64,000 nt of DNA, taken from the NCBI GenBank assembly GCA_036925085.1, contig JAUPFP010000061.1, forward strand, positions 423,001-487,000, in the 5' to 3' direction. The notes under the pieces are model-generated. The model saw nothing but the letters and a program-made list of their open reading frames with translations, was not told the origin of the DNA and did no database searches. This document shows, one piece after another, positions 1 through 11,522 of the stretch. The first letter of the stretch is position 1. Each line of letters opens with the position of its first letter. A program made the position numbers and the translations under genes. This DNA is from Brachycybe producta (taxonomy: Eukaryota; Arthropoda; Diplopoda; Playtdesmida; Andrognathidae).

Positions 1-660
1 AAGTAAAGCACATAACAGGTTCTCAACACATTAAGAAAAGGGCCGTTAATAATATATAGAGTATATTGAAGACTATAGAGAGGAAACTTATGAATGAGTA
101 TAATGAAATGAATGGAACAATATGTGAAGTCAAACATAACCCAAAAGAGGTACCGACAAGTAGCGAAAGAGTTGTATGATGTTAGGGTTCTCAACAGAGT
201 AGGGGTAAAAGGGCCAAAATCGTATTTAAATAGAAATACATTTCGGAGGGCCTAGAAAACCAAATAAAGGAACATTGGGAATGTTAGTCATTCAAATGAA
301 ATGTTATGAGTTGCCGAAAACTAAAACTTTCGATGAAAAGTTAAAAGGTTAACTATACTAATTCATAGAAAATGACGGTTAGTGGAAATAACAGTATGTA
401 TCGACGATCGTAAAAAATTTATAAAAAATCCAAATTGTAATTTTACGACCGGATGCATATTAGGCAGATGTTCGTAGAAGAAGATCAAAAGCCAGTTGAC
501 CGATTGGTTATTTTAATTTTAGAAAATTAATTCTAACCAATCAGAATACTTAAAATTCATTTCTGACTAAACAAGATGCGATGAACATCGTATTCTAGAG
601 AGAGTCCTACATTGGAGTTCTAGAAGAGAGGACATATGTTATAGATTTAGTAAAAAGAAA
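1..660. other. AT-rich non-coding stretch
   Basis: No reading frame, RNA gene or recognisable repeat end is visible here. It is AT-rich sequence lying to the left of a tandem repeat, and it may belong to an intron of the UDP-glycosyltransferase whose last exons begin at 5226. Confidence 0.4.
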
Positions 661-1020
661 GAAGTCATTTGGACTTAGAATTATTTTGAATTGAGTTTGT
701 GAAGTCATTTAGACTTAGAATTATTTTGAATTGAGTTTGTGAAGTCATTTGGATTTAGAATTATTTTGAATTGAGTTTGTGAAGTCATTTAGACTTAGAA
801 TTATTTTGAATTGAGTTTGTGAAGTCATTTGGACTTAGAATTATTTTGAATTCAGTTTGTGAAGTCATTTAGACTTAGAATTATTTTGAATTGAGTTTGT
901 GAAGTCATTTGGACTTAGAATTATTTTGAATTGAGTTTGTGAAGTCATTTAGACTTAGAATTATTTTGAATTGAGGTTGTGAAGTCATTTGGACTTAGAG
1001 TTGTTTTGAGTTGAGTTTGT
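661..1020. repeat. Nine-copy 40-bp tandem repeat with alternating variants
   Basis: Nine head-to-tail copies of a 40-bp unit begin at 661, 701, 741 and so on. Each starts gaagtcattt and ends ttgagtttgt. Odd copies read GG and even copies read AG directly after the first ten bases, so the array is really a two-unit, 80-bp higher-order repeat. The last copy is more diverged. No coding function is apparent. Confidence 0.93.
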
Positions 1021-1367
1021 GAAGTGTTTTGAGAAATAAACCTAGGAGTTGGTTTTTCATGTAATTTGGATTTTGAGTCTGAGACCAGGAAAGTGTTTTC
1101 ACGAAGCTATAATTCTCCGAAGACAACAAGAAGCCATCTAAGGTAAGGTTAACAACTCTTGTTATCTTTATTAGGCCCAGTCCAAGAAAATTAAAAAATT
1201 ACTACCACTCACTGATAAACTACAAAACCCATTCCCTACATAAGCCTTCATTGGCTGGGAGGGTCGAACCCTAAACCCAATAGGTACTATTTGGCTGAAA
1301 GGGGAATCACAGAACACCACTGTGATAGCCGTGAAAACGGAAACTTACAGACCCAAGTAGCTGTAGT

Positions 1368-2495
1368 CAGGGGCGGATTTACCTATAAGCTAAAAAAGCT
1401 GCAGCTTAGGGCCTCACTATACAAAATGGGCCTCACTTCATCAAAAAATATTTTTTCATTTTTAACACAGTTTTACAAAGTTAAGATAAAATAATGAAAG
1501 ATGATATTCCATGTGATATTTCGAATTTTTTTGAGCCTCATGATAAATTGTTCAGGGGAGAGAACTTTTAGCAGGTTAAAGAGGATAAAAAATGAATACA
1601 GAACTACAATGCACCAAAGTAAACTCTCCTCCCTGGGTATTTTGTGCATCGAGAATGACAAGCTTCGAAGCCTATCCTTTGATGATATAATAACCAACTT
1701 TTCTATGATTAAGTCGTGAAAGAAAATGGTCTGAAATTTTTGTTTTCTATTTTATATTTTGTATTTCTCATATTGTTTCATACCACAAATGTAGATGGGC
1801 AATTTCATGAAATTCATTTTGTTGAAATATTTTGTGAAATATTTCATGAGTTGTGAAATTTATTGAAAAATAAACACACATAGAAACATGAGATATTAGG
1901 AGCATGCACAAGCGGCATTATGCTATCTATACATATTAGTGCATCCAGTGCAATCCAGGACCTATCGACCAATCTATTGAATGCGATTCTTAGATCCGAA
2001 ATCCTCTAATTACATTCCCTAAATTGGTCGATCGGATTAGTCGATACGTCCTGGATTGCACTCCCTAATTAAAATGAACAAAAAGTTTAATCATCAAAGG
2101 TCATCTTTAGAATCAGATGTAGCATCATATACGACATCACCTATTCCATTAAAATGGAATTTGAGGGTCCACTTGAGGGTTATCACATGTTTTTGATTGC
2201 AAACAAGCTCGAAATACTCTTATGAATCAATTATATGCACCAGTGTTTCTTTTTTTTGGGGTTTTGGTACTTGAATACAAGTTTTCCAAATAAATTATCA
2301 CTTTTTGAAATATTTCAATTTCATTGGAATTGGATATTTCATTGGAATTTCATTTGAAATATTTCACTGGCACACCACTACACAAATGTTAAGGAATTAA
2401 AATGTTAAAAAAATTTGTGATAATTTTTTGGTGGAGGAGAAAGGGCCTCTTAAATGTTATAGCTTAGGGCCACAACAAGTCTAAATCCGGCCCTG
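1368..2495 (+). mobile_element. hAT-type DNA transposon remnant
   Basis: The element starts CAGGGGCGGATTTA and ends TAAATCCGGCCCTG, which are imperfect inverted repeats. It is flanked by a perfect 8-bp duplication GCTGTAGT (1360-1367 and 2496-2503), the hAT hallmark. At 1128 bp it is far too short for a full transposase and keeps only a C-terminal fragment. It has split a minisatellite whose unit contains GTAGCTGTA. Confidence 0.88.
1501..1719 (+). pseudogene. hAT transposase C-terminal dimerisation-domain fragment
   Basis: The 72-codon frame contains a run beginning ERTFSRLKRIKNEYR and followed by a SSLGILCIE-type segment. This is the pattern of the hAT C-terminal dimerisation domain (hATC). 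The DDE catalytic part and the zinc finger are missing, so this is a relic. Its position inside an element bounded by 8-bp duplications supports the call. Confidence 0.75.
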
Positions 2496-2602
2496 GCTGT
2501 AGTGACTGTATTGATAAAAAAGGACTATATTTTTGGTAGCAGTAATTAGCCTTGGTAGCTGTAGGGACCCTATTGATGAAAAAAATGGTCTGTATATTTT
2601 TT

Positions 2603-2702
2603 TGATAGCTGTAATGACCCTGGTAGCTGTAATGACCCTGGTAGCTGTAATGACCCTGGTAGCTGTAATGACCCTAGCAACTGTAGTGACCCAAGTAGCT
2701 GA
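2603..2702. repeat. 18-bp minisatellite
   Basis: About five copies of an 18-bp word close to GTAATGACCCTGGTAGCT lie in tandem. Diverged copies also occur at about 1351-1367 and 2496-2570, so the hAT element at 1368-2495 landed inside this array. Confidence 0.85.
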
Positions 2703-3009
2703 AGTGAGCCAGTCCCCTTAATCCAGCTCTTGAGTACAATAACCAGTCAAAATGCATCAGAGTGCACTATGCGATATGAAGTCAACTAATGCTATTTTTC
2801 ATTACAATATAATTTACAGGTGTCTCAAAAAATGTATACACCCTTTGGCTGTTAATAACTAATATGTTTTTTATCTAAATTTTTTTTATAATTTTAAACT
2901 TAAGAATAAATGTTACAATACAGATTAGATATGTTTTACATGACGCTTTACTGACAAACTGATGACAAACTGATCTGCAAACATCAGTTAACATATTTGT
3001 CGTAATTGT

Positions 3010-3480
3010 GTGATAATCCTCTTTATGAACTTTCACAGCTTTATGGATATTTTCGTTGTCTGTTACTTCTCAGGCTTACACCTGATTAAAAGCTGGTAGA
3101 TCGTCTAGTTTTCCTTAGTCCCGGCTTAGAGAGTTGCATCCAGGTTTGCACCTGGATCAGAGCCTCTAAGTAGAAAAGCAGTAAAGTTCCACGTTCAATT
3201 TATAAAACATAAAATAAAACTTCAGCAACTTTTTGAACAATAATAACACTTTATTTCGAGTGCAATAACTACTTAAAATCGAGCATAGATTCTCTATCTC
3301 GAAAATGTTTGATTTACACAGAAAAACACAGACTCTTATATACCCAAGAAGAGGATTCTGAGAATACATTCTCAGAATCCTCTAATTGGTCACTTACAAA
3401 AACTTAAACCAATTACACTAATCAAATCGAATGACCAGTGGTCACCAAAAATATTGAACATAACTCATTTCTATTTAAAA
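3010..3480 (-). mobile_element. Decayed LTR fragment related to the gypsy family of this window
   Basis: Read on the minus strand this resembles the promoter and R/U5 part of the LTR at 23399-24304. Shared landmarks are a GAGAATCC-type inverted word, a TATATAA box near 3340, a polyadenylation-like TTTATTTCG, and a paired 'gcaggtttgcacctg' word near 3145. Divergence is high and no ends or target duplication are visible. Confidence 0.5.
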
Positions 3481-4472
3481 ACAATAAACAAAAGAACAAT
3501 GCAGCCCCATAGACTTAGTGTTGTTGCTTATCAGGAAAATTATAAAGGGACGGGACTGGGAGGAAAGGACCCAGGCCCCGGCGAGGTGTGAACTAAAGAA
3601 GGACATTTGTATCCTTATGACAAAGTTCCACACCACTCCACAAAAAAAACTCAGGATTGCTCTCGGGCGGCTTGTTTCACTAAAGCAGTGTGACCTTAAC
3701 GAAATGTAGAAGAGTGTTAGCTGACACTGGCCCACAGCAACACAGATAAGCTACATTAATTTAGCACTAATTACCAGTTTGAAATGGGGCCCCTACATTT
3801 CTCATCTTGCCTGGGCCTTTTACCAGCTATTACACTGCCCTGTTGAACAGTTGACTATTGGCCATTAACAATAGGGAGATACCCCAATGCCTATCTACTG
3901 TACATTTGGCTATAGTCACACTGCTGCAATGTGACCCATTTTTAGAGATTTTGTAAGGAAAAGTTACAGATTCCATCACTTCAGAAGATTTTGTTGAGCT
4001 CTAGGAAAAGCTTTATATCTAATCTTTATTGTAACATTTAGCCTGCATACATCTCCATTTTGTTGTTTTGAGCAGACGACAACGAGACAAATGAGTGTTA
4101 CAATATATGGTGTTATAAAATTGCAAGAAATAGTCTCACATTCGCTCAATAAAAATACAGTAAAGTGCAAAATGTAATAGACAGTATTGTTCTTTAAATG
4201 GTCGCTTTATATAAATTTTGAAAAAGGTCCTTCTATTTTTAAATTAGGTTCAGAATCGCACGTTTTTTTTTAACTCCGTGTTAAATCCCATAGGACCCAA
4301 AAACTGTTCAGCAAAGGTTTAAAGAACTTATATTAGAAAACGATTTGGAGAAATAATAAAAATGAGCACTTGCAAGCTTATTTTGTAAGCTTAGCACGTG
4401 CAATTATTTTTCTATTAATTATTATGGAATTAATTAAAATTAAAATTATTAAATTAAATTGAAAGAAAACAT

Positions 4473-5022
4473 TACCTCCAGAAATTTCCTGTCAAATTTA
4501 TTGTCACGAATTATTCAATGATTACTAAAACGATTGTTAAAATTTAAAATACGTCATTAATATAATTTAAAAAATTAAAAAATGAGTCGACTTTATGCAA
4601 ATGAACTTTATCAGATAGATGCGTCACCAACCAACAGACATTGGCAACAAAAACCCCCAAAGTGTACTCCTCTACTTAAATTCTGATCGTGTTGTCACCA
4701 GCTCACATTACTTTCATTTCAAAGTACTATGGATTTAATATTTGAATTATTCCACATGGAAGGTTGTATTGAGTTGAATATGAATAAAGGGAATACTTAT
4801 ATTTCATAAAGAAATTCTGGAAATGTGAGGTGATAACCTTTGCCACAAAAATAGGGGGGGGGTGCGTTTGGTGACTCAGGAAAAGTCACTTTATTTTCAA
4901 GTTTTTTTAATGGTTTTAATGACTTATTTTAAATTTTAAAATTTGTTTTGCAATCTTTGGGTAAGTATTGACAATATTTTGAAAAAATATTTCTGGAGGT
5001 AATGGTGCCTTTAAGAAAATAA
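4473..5022. repeat. Palindromic repeat with CCAGAAATTTC arms
   Basis: The left arm near 4478 (ACCTCCAGAAATTTC) and the right arm near 4985 (ATTTCTGGAGGTAATGG) are inverted copies of each other. A second copy with the same arms lies at 14724-15310 and a left arm alone at about 43400. The terminal words continue into TTTAAAGAGAC in the better copies. No coding capacity is visible. The preceding stretch, 3980-4470, matches parts of the GAGCCTAGATAC family at 50193-50692. Confidence 0.65.
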
Positions 5023-5225
5023 ACCTGGTAGTTATTAACAACCAAAGTTTGTGTACATATTTTTGGGACACTTTGTATATATGTACGGTACCATAAGAGC
5101 GTATATGTCATGCCGCATTTATAGTCGATATTTTAAGAAGGACATTCGCGATTGACGCGAGAATACGAACACATAATGTCGACTGTAGATTAAATGCTAC
5201 ATTAATTTATGTTTTATTTATTTAG

Positions 5226-5829
5226 GACATTCAAATGTGAAACTATTCATATCTCATGCTGGAAGTCTGAGCACTCAGGAAGCTGTCTATCATGGATGTC
5301 CAATATTAGGATTTCCGTTGATTGGGGATCAGTTTGGAAACATTGCCAGTGCCACCAGCCTCGGATATGCTGAGTATCTTGATTGGAAAACTTTCACTAC
5401 CGAAGACCTTTTATATAAAATAAAGTTGATGATAGAAGATCCTAGGTGGGGGCAGTACAATGAAATAAATAACAAATTTTCATTTTGACTTAATAAATTT
5501 CAATCATATTTTATTGAAATATATACCATAGGTACAAAATGAATGCTGAAAAGATATCAATAATTTTCAAAGATCGTCCAGAACATCCTGCTAAAACGGC
5601 TGCTTATTGGGTGGAATATGTACTTCGTCACCATGGAGCTCCACATTTGAAAAGTGGAGCAGAGCATTTGAATTTCTTTCAGTACTTTCTTTTGGATGTT
5701 ATTATTGTAGTTATCACAGCCATTGTTTTAGCCACATCAATAATAGTGTTTCTAATCAAACGCGAGTTATATATATACGCTGGTAAACACAAACAATCGC
5801 AGAACAAGATTAAACAAAAGACATACTAG
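5226..5829 (+). CDS. UDP-glycosyltransferase, last two exons (C-terminal part)
   Basis: Exons 5226-5445 and 5532-5829 join at phase 2 across an 86-bp GT-AG intron and encode about 171 residues ending at TAG. UGTs transfer a sugar from a UDP-sugar to small lipophilic compounds in the ER lumen. The first exon carries the donor-binding signature region (LFISHAGSLSTQEAVYHGCP, then GDQFGN); the usual HGG reads HAG. The second exon has the conserved DRP and YWVEYVLRHHGA segments, one membrane span (about LDVIIVVITAIVLATSIIVF) and a lysine-rich tail ending KQKTY, which fits a KXKXX ER-retrieval signal. The incoming acceptor at 5224-5225 is phase 1. No upstream UGT exon is visible between 1 and 5225, so the 5' part lies outside the window or is lost. 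A pseudogene cannot be excluded. Confidence 0.88.
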
Positions 5830-5865
5830 ATGAACACCATAGGGCAAGACTACACAACTTGGTTA

Positions 5866-6410
5866 ATGGGGGTGTGGGACAATTGTCCTAAAGACATGTG
5901 CCCTAAAGGGACACTTGCCCTAAAATAATTTGCCCTAAAGGGACATTTGCCCCAAAATAATTTACCCTAAAGGGACATTTGCCCTAAATACAATTGCCCT
6001 AAAACCATTTGTTCTAAAAGAACATTTGCCGTAAAGAGACATTTGCCCTAAAACTATTTGCCCAAAAGGGAAATTTGCCCTAAAAGGACATTTGCCCTTA
6101 AACCACTTGCCCTAAAAGACATTTGTCCTGGTCAGTGGTGTAAATTTACGTCATTTTGGGTTTTTTGCGCGCCTGTGGCACGCAGAACCTATATTTAACA
6201 TACTCCACCGAAAGACACTAAACCGTATGAAAAGAGAGAACAAAAAAGTGGTTTTAGGGGAAATGGTTGTAGGGGAAATGTTTCTAGGGCAAATGTCCCT
6301 TTAGGGTAAATGGCTTTATGGCAAGTTGATTTAGGGCAAATGTCGCTTTAGGGCAAATGTTCCTTTGGAACAAATAGCTTTAGGGCAAGTGTTCATAGGG
6401 CATGTATCTA
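5866..6410. repeat. Inverted minisatellite (TTTGCCCTAAA family)
   Basis: The left arm (about 5880-6130) consists of variants of GGGACATTTGCCCTAAA and the right arm (about 6245-6400) of the reverse complement TTTAGGGCAAATGTCCC. The arms flank a 110-bp centre containing GCACGCAGAACCTATATTTA. The same arrangement and the same centre recur at 52340-52640, so this is a dispersed element and not a local accident. Confidence 0.85.
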
Positions 6411-6429
6411 TATTCCCGGTTAATAGTGA

Positions 6430-7229
6430 GGGCCATATTTACCACAAAAAAATCCACTACTGGCCACAATTGTAAGTTTTGGGTGAGATTTTATGAAAGA
6501 TATCCTTGCCATCAAAAATTCTTCATTAAAATACTGTAAAAACATGCCCAACGATTGCCTAAATAATATTTAAAATAAAGTTATTAATAACTAAATCATA
6601 AAAAACTTAAAAAAGAAGTGACTTTTCATGAGTCACCAAACGGCACCATTTTAATTTTCAAAAACAAAAGTTCATCCCTTGCCAATGTTGTCACATCACA
6701 TTTCCATAACTCCTTAATCAAATACACTTAATACCTCGCTTTATGACCGAGAAATGTTCCAGGAAAGTTGGCTGCAAACTGCAAAGTGAAATGCCATAGT
6801 TGAAAATCCGTTTTTTGCTTTCTATTTTATTTAAAATAAAAATAACACGTTATGTCAGTATACATGTAATAAGAAACACAAATTAAAATGTTGAAGAATG
6901 GTTCTAATAAGAATCTAACCACATGTTTCGATGTGAAATTTACTTTCAAACACAGTGCAATGTTTTAGAATGTGACATGCATGTATTTCTAATTTTTTTT
7001 TTTTTTTTTTTTTTGAAAATTAATATCCAGTGCAAGATCACAAGCGATAACATAGTAAAATACACGAACAATTCAAATACACGCAGACACATGGGAAAGC
7101 ACGGGAAACACTTAGACACGCACGTGTGCAAACGTGCGTGCGCATGTGTACAATTGAAAGAAAAAACAAAACATTTATTTCAAAATGGTGTGTAATTTTA
7201 TACATGACATATTTGTAACTTTGACAACA
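6430..7229. other. Non-coding interval between convergent genes
   Basis: It contains a poly-T run at about 6991-7014 and a short region at 6600-6670 resembling the palindromic repeats elsewhere (AAGTGACTTTTCATGAGTCACC). The short reading frames here run through homopolymer and look like chance. The 3' ends of the UDP-glycosyltransferase (+) and the ten-cysteine gene (-) face each other across it. Confidence 0.5.
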
Positions 7230-9385
7230 TTAACGATCCAAAACACAAGTTCCATTTCCAATACGCAACGCATTTCGAATTGTCGACTTCATCATAAAAC
7301 AAAACGAGAAAACAATCATAAATAGGAATCCAATCAGAATTAGAATTAATTTTTTTTTGTCTTACTTCTGGAAATCGTCTACATATTAATCCATCAGCGC
7401 AGCCACAACGAAATTTACCACCGCAATTATTACCAAGTTGATTCACTTTATTTGCACACCTGTAATATTAATATTAATTATGCTTTTTTTGAAATTTAAA
7501 AAGACTCTGGCATGTACTGGCTTAGCTAGCTTCAAAGACAGCAAATGCCACCTGCGCCACTTTTTCTAGGCGCCTGTGCGCCAAACATTCACTTTGTGTG
7601 CACAGAACATGCGTTTCGTTTAAGATATGTATTTCGAAAACTAAAACATCGAAGTTTTGTAAATTAAGCTAGTTGTTAAAAACTAGGGAATGGGACATTC
7701 GAATTCCGCGAATCTTGAAAAATATTTAAGATTCGAAAACTCGAATCTTGGATTTTGAATCTTTCGAATCCTAACCTAAAAAAACCTGTTAAAAACTTTG
7801 GTAAAATTAGTTTTAACTCCATTGACGTCCAATAGAAGCGTTCACTAACAAAAAAAACCCCGGCGATTGTTGCCATTTGGGTGGTACCCGGATCATCAAT
7901 ATCACCATGTAGGGGAGACCCTTGAGTGCCACACTGTTTTTTTATTATTAATAATTTAATATTTAATATTATTTCATTTGTGTATCTTCTTAATAAATAA
8001 TATATGATTTTTATATGAAGGATTGGAGAGATTCGGGAGATTCGAGGGATTCGAGAACCCTCCGCCCTTTTTATGCCGACCGGCAACTTCTAATTGGTTT
8101 GTTGTGTGGTTCGACGTTGAAAAGGGCGGAGCATGTGACGTCAGACTACATAACCATCCAATTAGAAGTTACGTTCATCATAAAAAAGGGCGGAGCCAAC
8201 TTCTGTTCATCTCGATTTCCAATTGCATGTGCCTGAACGCCCGGAAAACACTGGTTAGAGGGCCAGTATTAATCTACAAAACTAGGCCAGTTGTAGCGTA
8301 ACTCTAGCCTCGAAAAAGTCTTTTCGATTGCTAAAAGTATAATTCTTTTTAGTTGTTGTTTTAAGCGGCTACACCGCAAAATTACTTCGAAAAATCTCCA
8401 CAAAGAGCGCTAGCATCGTTTTTCTATTGAGCTCATAGAGAAAACATTAAGGAAAAAACGTTAATTTTTAAAATACACAGTGGCGGCAGTATGTTTATTT
8501 TTTATATTTAAAGTTGTCCAATTTTGATGGTTCAAAGTGCAATGTGCACTTTAAATATATGTTTATCTAGTGATAGATCGTCAAAAAATTGGTAAGTGTG
8601 CTTCTATTTTTAGAAAATGTTTCAATATCGCGAACTTTTAACTAATGTTATTAATTTTTAATGAATGTTAAACTCCAAGAATTAAGTAATTAGGGGTATT
8701 ATTATTTATAGGGGTATTAAAAATACCAAAAATATTAATTTTAAAAAACCACAAGTAAACCACAGTGAAACCAACACATTTTTGCACGTGTTGATTTTTT
8801 TTCTGTTTTTTTTTATTTTTAATTATTTTTAAGTATTTTTACGAACATTTTAATGGATTTGTTTTTCTTATGAGCGCGTACTCAATGAAGTTTATTATTA
8901 GTTAAAAATTCGCTATTTTGAATTTTTTAAAAAATAGTAGCACACTCACCAGTTTTTTTTTTACATTCTATCACTAGGTACACATATATTTGAAGTACAC
9001 ATTGTGACATTGCACTTAATTTGAACCATAAAAATTGGACAACTTTAAATATGTAAAATAAACATATTGCGACGACTGTGTATTTTAAAAATTAACGTTT
9101 CTTTTTTAACATTATGTCTATGGGATCAATAGAAAAACGATGCTAGCGCTCTTTGTGGAGATTTTTCAAAGTAATTTCGCGATAGTTTGTTTCGAACAAA
9201 ACTAACCCAAACGTCATTTCCTCCTTATTTGTACTCAGTCGTTTTTTTATTATAGTTTTAAATTCTTGAAAATGAATGTCATTTAAAAAAACCCATCAAT
9301 TGTTAAAATTCAGTGAAACATCAAATTACAGGATGCAAGTCAAGGTTAGTTTTTTAATTTTCTTATTGTTAATTATTACTATTTG

Positions 9386-9416
<31 letters not shown>

Positions 9417-9418
9417 TG

Positions 9419-9496
<78 letters not shown>

Positions 9497-10743
9497 GCTT
9501 GAAAAGAAGACATTACCATCCCACTGGTCCGTATTTTAGGCAGCATTCTTCATTACCGCAACCTTGTTCCGACGAACAAAATACAATGGCTTCAATCTAT
9601 TTATTAGAAAATTTCAAAAACGTAAAAGTGGCACAACTAAAAAATGATAAACCCTCATTTCATAACAGCTTATTTTATTTTGTTAAACAAGTTTATAACT
9701 TGAGGTGTAATTACGGGATGGATTAAAAGGATGAATGGATGAACTTTGCGAGTAACTCTAAAACTCGACACAGAATGCATATAGAATTGGATGAACATAC
9801 TTTAAAGGGATGAACATGGTTTAAGGTGGATGAACATGATTTTAAGGTGGATGAACATAGTTTTATGGGGGATGAACATGGGTTTAGGGGGATGAACCTG
9901 GTTTTGAGGAGGATAAACATGGATTTACGAGGACCTGAACATGGTTTTATGGGAGATTAACCATATTCATCACCATAAAAACAAATGCATCCAACTCCAA
10001 ACGATGTTCATCCACCATAAAACCATGTTCATCCACCTCAAAACCATGTTCATCCATCTCAAAACCATGTTCATCTACCTCAAAACCATGTTCATCCACC
10101 TCAAAACCATGTTCATCCATCTCAAAACCGTATTCATCCACCTCAAAACTATGTTCATCCACCTCAAAACCATGTTCATCCATCTCAAAACCATGTTCAT
10201 CCATCTCAAAACCGTATTCATCCACCTGAAAACCATATTCATCATCCTCAAAACCATGTTCATCCTTTTACCCTCTATATTCATCCCTTTAAAATTTGTG
10301 TCCATCCATATTAACAACCAATTCCATATTCTTTCTGTGTCGTTGTTTAGAGTTACCACCAATGTTCATCCATTCATTCGTTCATCTTTTTATCCTGACT
10401 CAGTGGGGGGGGGGTGAGACCTTCTATAGAACATATTAGTCACACGGGCGCACCATCTGAGGGGCGAAAACAAAATAAATATCTATTTAGCCACCTTAAG
10501 AGAATATACACAAATATACACAAATTTAAAAAGTACAAATTTTGTCATGCCTAATTAAACATTTACTACTCTAGATCTAAAACAATTTGTATTTTCTCTC
10601 ATTTGTAAAGTTGCCCTCTAAACAAATCTGAGTAAACAACTTTCTATGTTTTAGCAAAAATAGGTCTAAAAACAAAACAAAAAAACTAATCTTACTGTAT
10701 CTATGCAGAATAAAGAAACCAGCAGACAATAAACGAACTTCAT
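7230..10743 (-). CDS. Small secreted ten-cysteine protein, prokineticin/colipase-fold type (paralogue B)
   Basis: Four minus-strand exons, 10743-10696, 9596-9517, 7459-7366 and 7286-7230, join with consistent phases (0, 2, 0) and GT-AG borders into 92 codons plus TAA. Exon 1 is a pure signal peptide (MKFVYCLLVSLFCIDT). The mature part has ten cysteines spaced C-x5-C-x4-CC-x8-C-x10-C-x5-C-x1-C-x5-C-x18-C. That matches the gene at 13952-18103 exactly, and the 94-nt third exon is also the same length in both. The pattern resembles prokineticin/dickkopf-like folds, a group that includes invertebrate cytokines such as astakine and some venom peptides. Extracellular action is likely; the receptor and function cannot be told from sequence. 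The second intron contains a palindromic TTAA element and a (TTA)n tract. It is divergently arranged with its paralogue. Confidence 0.85.
7681..8055 (+). repeat. Dispersed repeat with GGGACATTCGAAT end
   Basis: The sequence starts ACTAGGGAATGGGACATTCG and contains a GATTCGAGGGATTCGAG run at its right end. A reverse-orientation relative lies at 53757-54131 and ends ATTCGAATGTCCCATCCCTAG. The ends resemble hAT-type termini, but no target duplication was confirmed. It lies inside intron 2 of the minus-strand ten-cysteine gene. Confidence 0.6.
8056..8215. repeat. CTCCGCCC/TGACGTCA palindromic MITE, copy 1
   Basis: Inverted arms (CTCCGCCCTTTTTATG and CATAAAAAAGGGCGGAG), each followed by CAACTTCTAATTGG or its complement, surround a centre with a GACGTCA word. 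Related copies lie at 20726-20866 and 40610-40830, and a similar palindrome sits inside the Helitrons. Confidence 0.75.
8365..9190. mobile_element. TTAA-flanked palindromic element, copy 1
   Basis: Long inverted arms begin GGCTACACCGCAAAATTAC (left) and end with GAGATTTTTCAAAGTAATTT (right); GCTAGCATCG and CGATGCTAGC lie just inside. TTAA precedes the left end (8361-8364). Better copies at 51259-51936, 42537-43219 and 62142 onward share the arms. TTAA flanks suggest piggyBac-type mobilisation, but no transposase is present. Confidence 0.75.
9368..9497. repeat. (TTA)n microsatellite
   Basis: About 120 bp of TTA/ATT triplets with two interruptions (TTTGTG). The open frames through it (poly-Ile, poly-Leu) are artefacts. 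It lies in an intron of the minus-strand ten-cysteine gene, 20 bp downstream of exon 2. Confidence 0.95.
9728..10396. repeat. Inverted minisatellite (GGATGAACATGG family)
   Basis: The outer ~65-bp arms are imperfect inverted copies (left has GAGTAACTCTAAAACTCGACACAG, abbreviated here from 9748; right has its complement near 10335). Between them the left arm repeats a ~21-bp word close to GATGAACATGGTTTTAAGG and the right arm repeats the complement, about 18 times, from 10007 to 10270. The 158-residue frame made of FIHLKTM repeats is a by-product of the 21-bp periodicity. Confidence 0.9.
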
Positions 10744-11090
10744 TGTTAGAGATTCAAACTTATAAATGACAACAATAATTGGAGAAAGAACATTCAAAAA
10801 ATAAATGGGCCCAGTAAACTATTACTATTAGTTGTGTGAGTCAGCTTATTAAATATCTAAAGTGACGTAATGGGATGTTCATATTAAAGACTATGTAATA
10901 ATAATAATAAATTATAGCCTACTTTTGAACTAAGCTAATATAGAAAGAGATTTTCTATCAAGATTATTTTTTACAGAAGAAAAAAAAAACAGTCTACAGT
11001 GTTGGTGTTGTGTAACAAAAGTTGTTTGTTCAACTTTCTAAATTCGTAGAAGTTAAAAGTCCTGTTTTTGACCTTTTTTTTCTCTAGAGC

Positions 11091-11330
11091 AGCGGTCGCC
11101 AACTGTGGGGCAGTGTAGGGGGCAACTGTAGAGCAGTGGTCGCCACTGGTAGTCTGCGAGAAATTTTTGGTGGTTCGCAGAAAAATCTGGACAATATTTG
11201 CATTTTTTTTTGTTTTATTAATAATAAAACAAATCAAAAATATTTTTAATAAATTATTATATTCTGAATGATAATTTTTGCCTTTATATTGCACTAAATT
11301 CACGAAATGTACTAGAGTCTAGTACAGTTC
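11091..11330 (+). mobile_element. hAT fragment, CAGCGGTCGCCAAC family
   Basis: It starts CAGCGGTCGCCAAC and matches the left half of the element at 56992-58333. Unlike that copy it has no LTR insertion: the words TTTATATTGCACTAAATTC are contiguous near 11282. No right end is found here; the sequence runs into a Helitron 5'-end word at about 11422. Confidence 0.65.
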
Positions 11331-11435
11331 TTGTAAAATACGGCACGCGAGAGCTACATTTCATTCAGTTTTCCCCACCACATGCTTCTCCCCTGAGCTT
11401 CTATTATTATATACATGAATATATTAAGCCAGGTC

Positions 11436-11522
11436 TGTGTGTGTGTGTTTAACGCTATACTATGCTGCACTTGGACTCTTGTCCCTCTGTCATAGGCCTT
11501 TATGGCTGCTTGCAGAGTAATT
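11436..11522 (+). mobile_element. LINE 3'-end fragment
   Basis: The words GGACTCTTGTCCCTCTG, CATAGGCCTTTATGGCTGCT and GCAGAGTA match the 3' tail of the LINE remnant at 62345-63345, so this is a short severed tail of the same family. Confidence 0.6.

Noticed and set aside
661..1020. CRISPR-like array
   Set aside because: The 40-bp units are contiguous without spacers and the genome is eukaryotic.
1..5225. N-terminal exons of the UDP-glycosyltransferase
   Set aside because: I searched the plus strand for the N-terminal and acceptor-binding segments and saw none; the region is repeats and AT-rich sequence.
6923..7195. 90-codon frame with poly-Phe
   Set aside because: It is driven by a poly-T run and has no acceptor, donor or homologous segment.
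9941..10417. 158-residue frame with repeated FIHLKTM
   Set aside because: It is a translation of a 21-bp minisatellite; the complementary strand gives equally long repeated frames.
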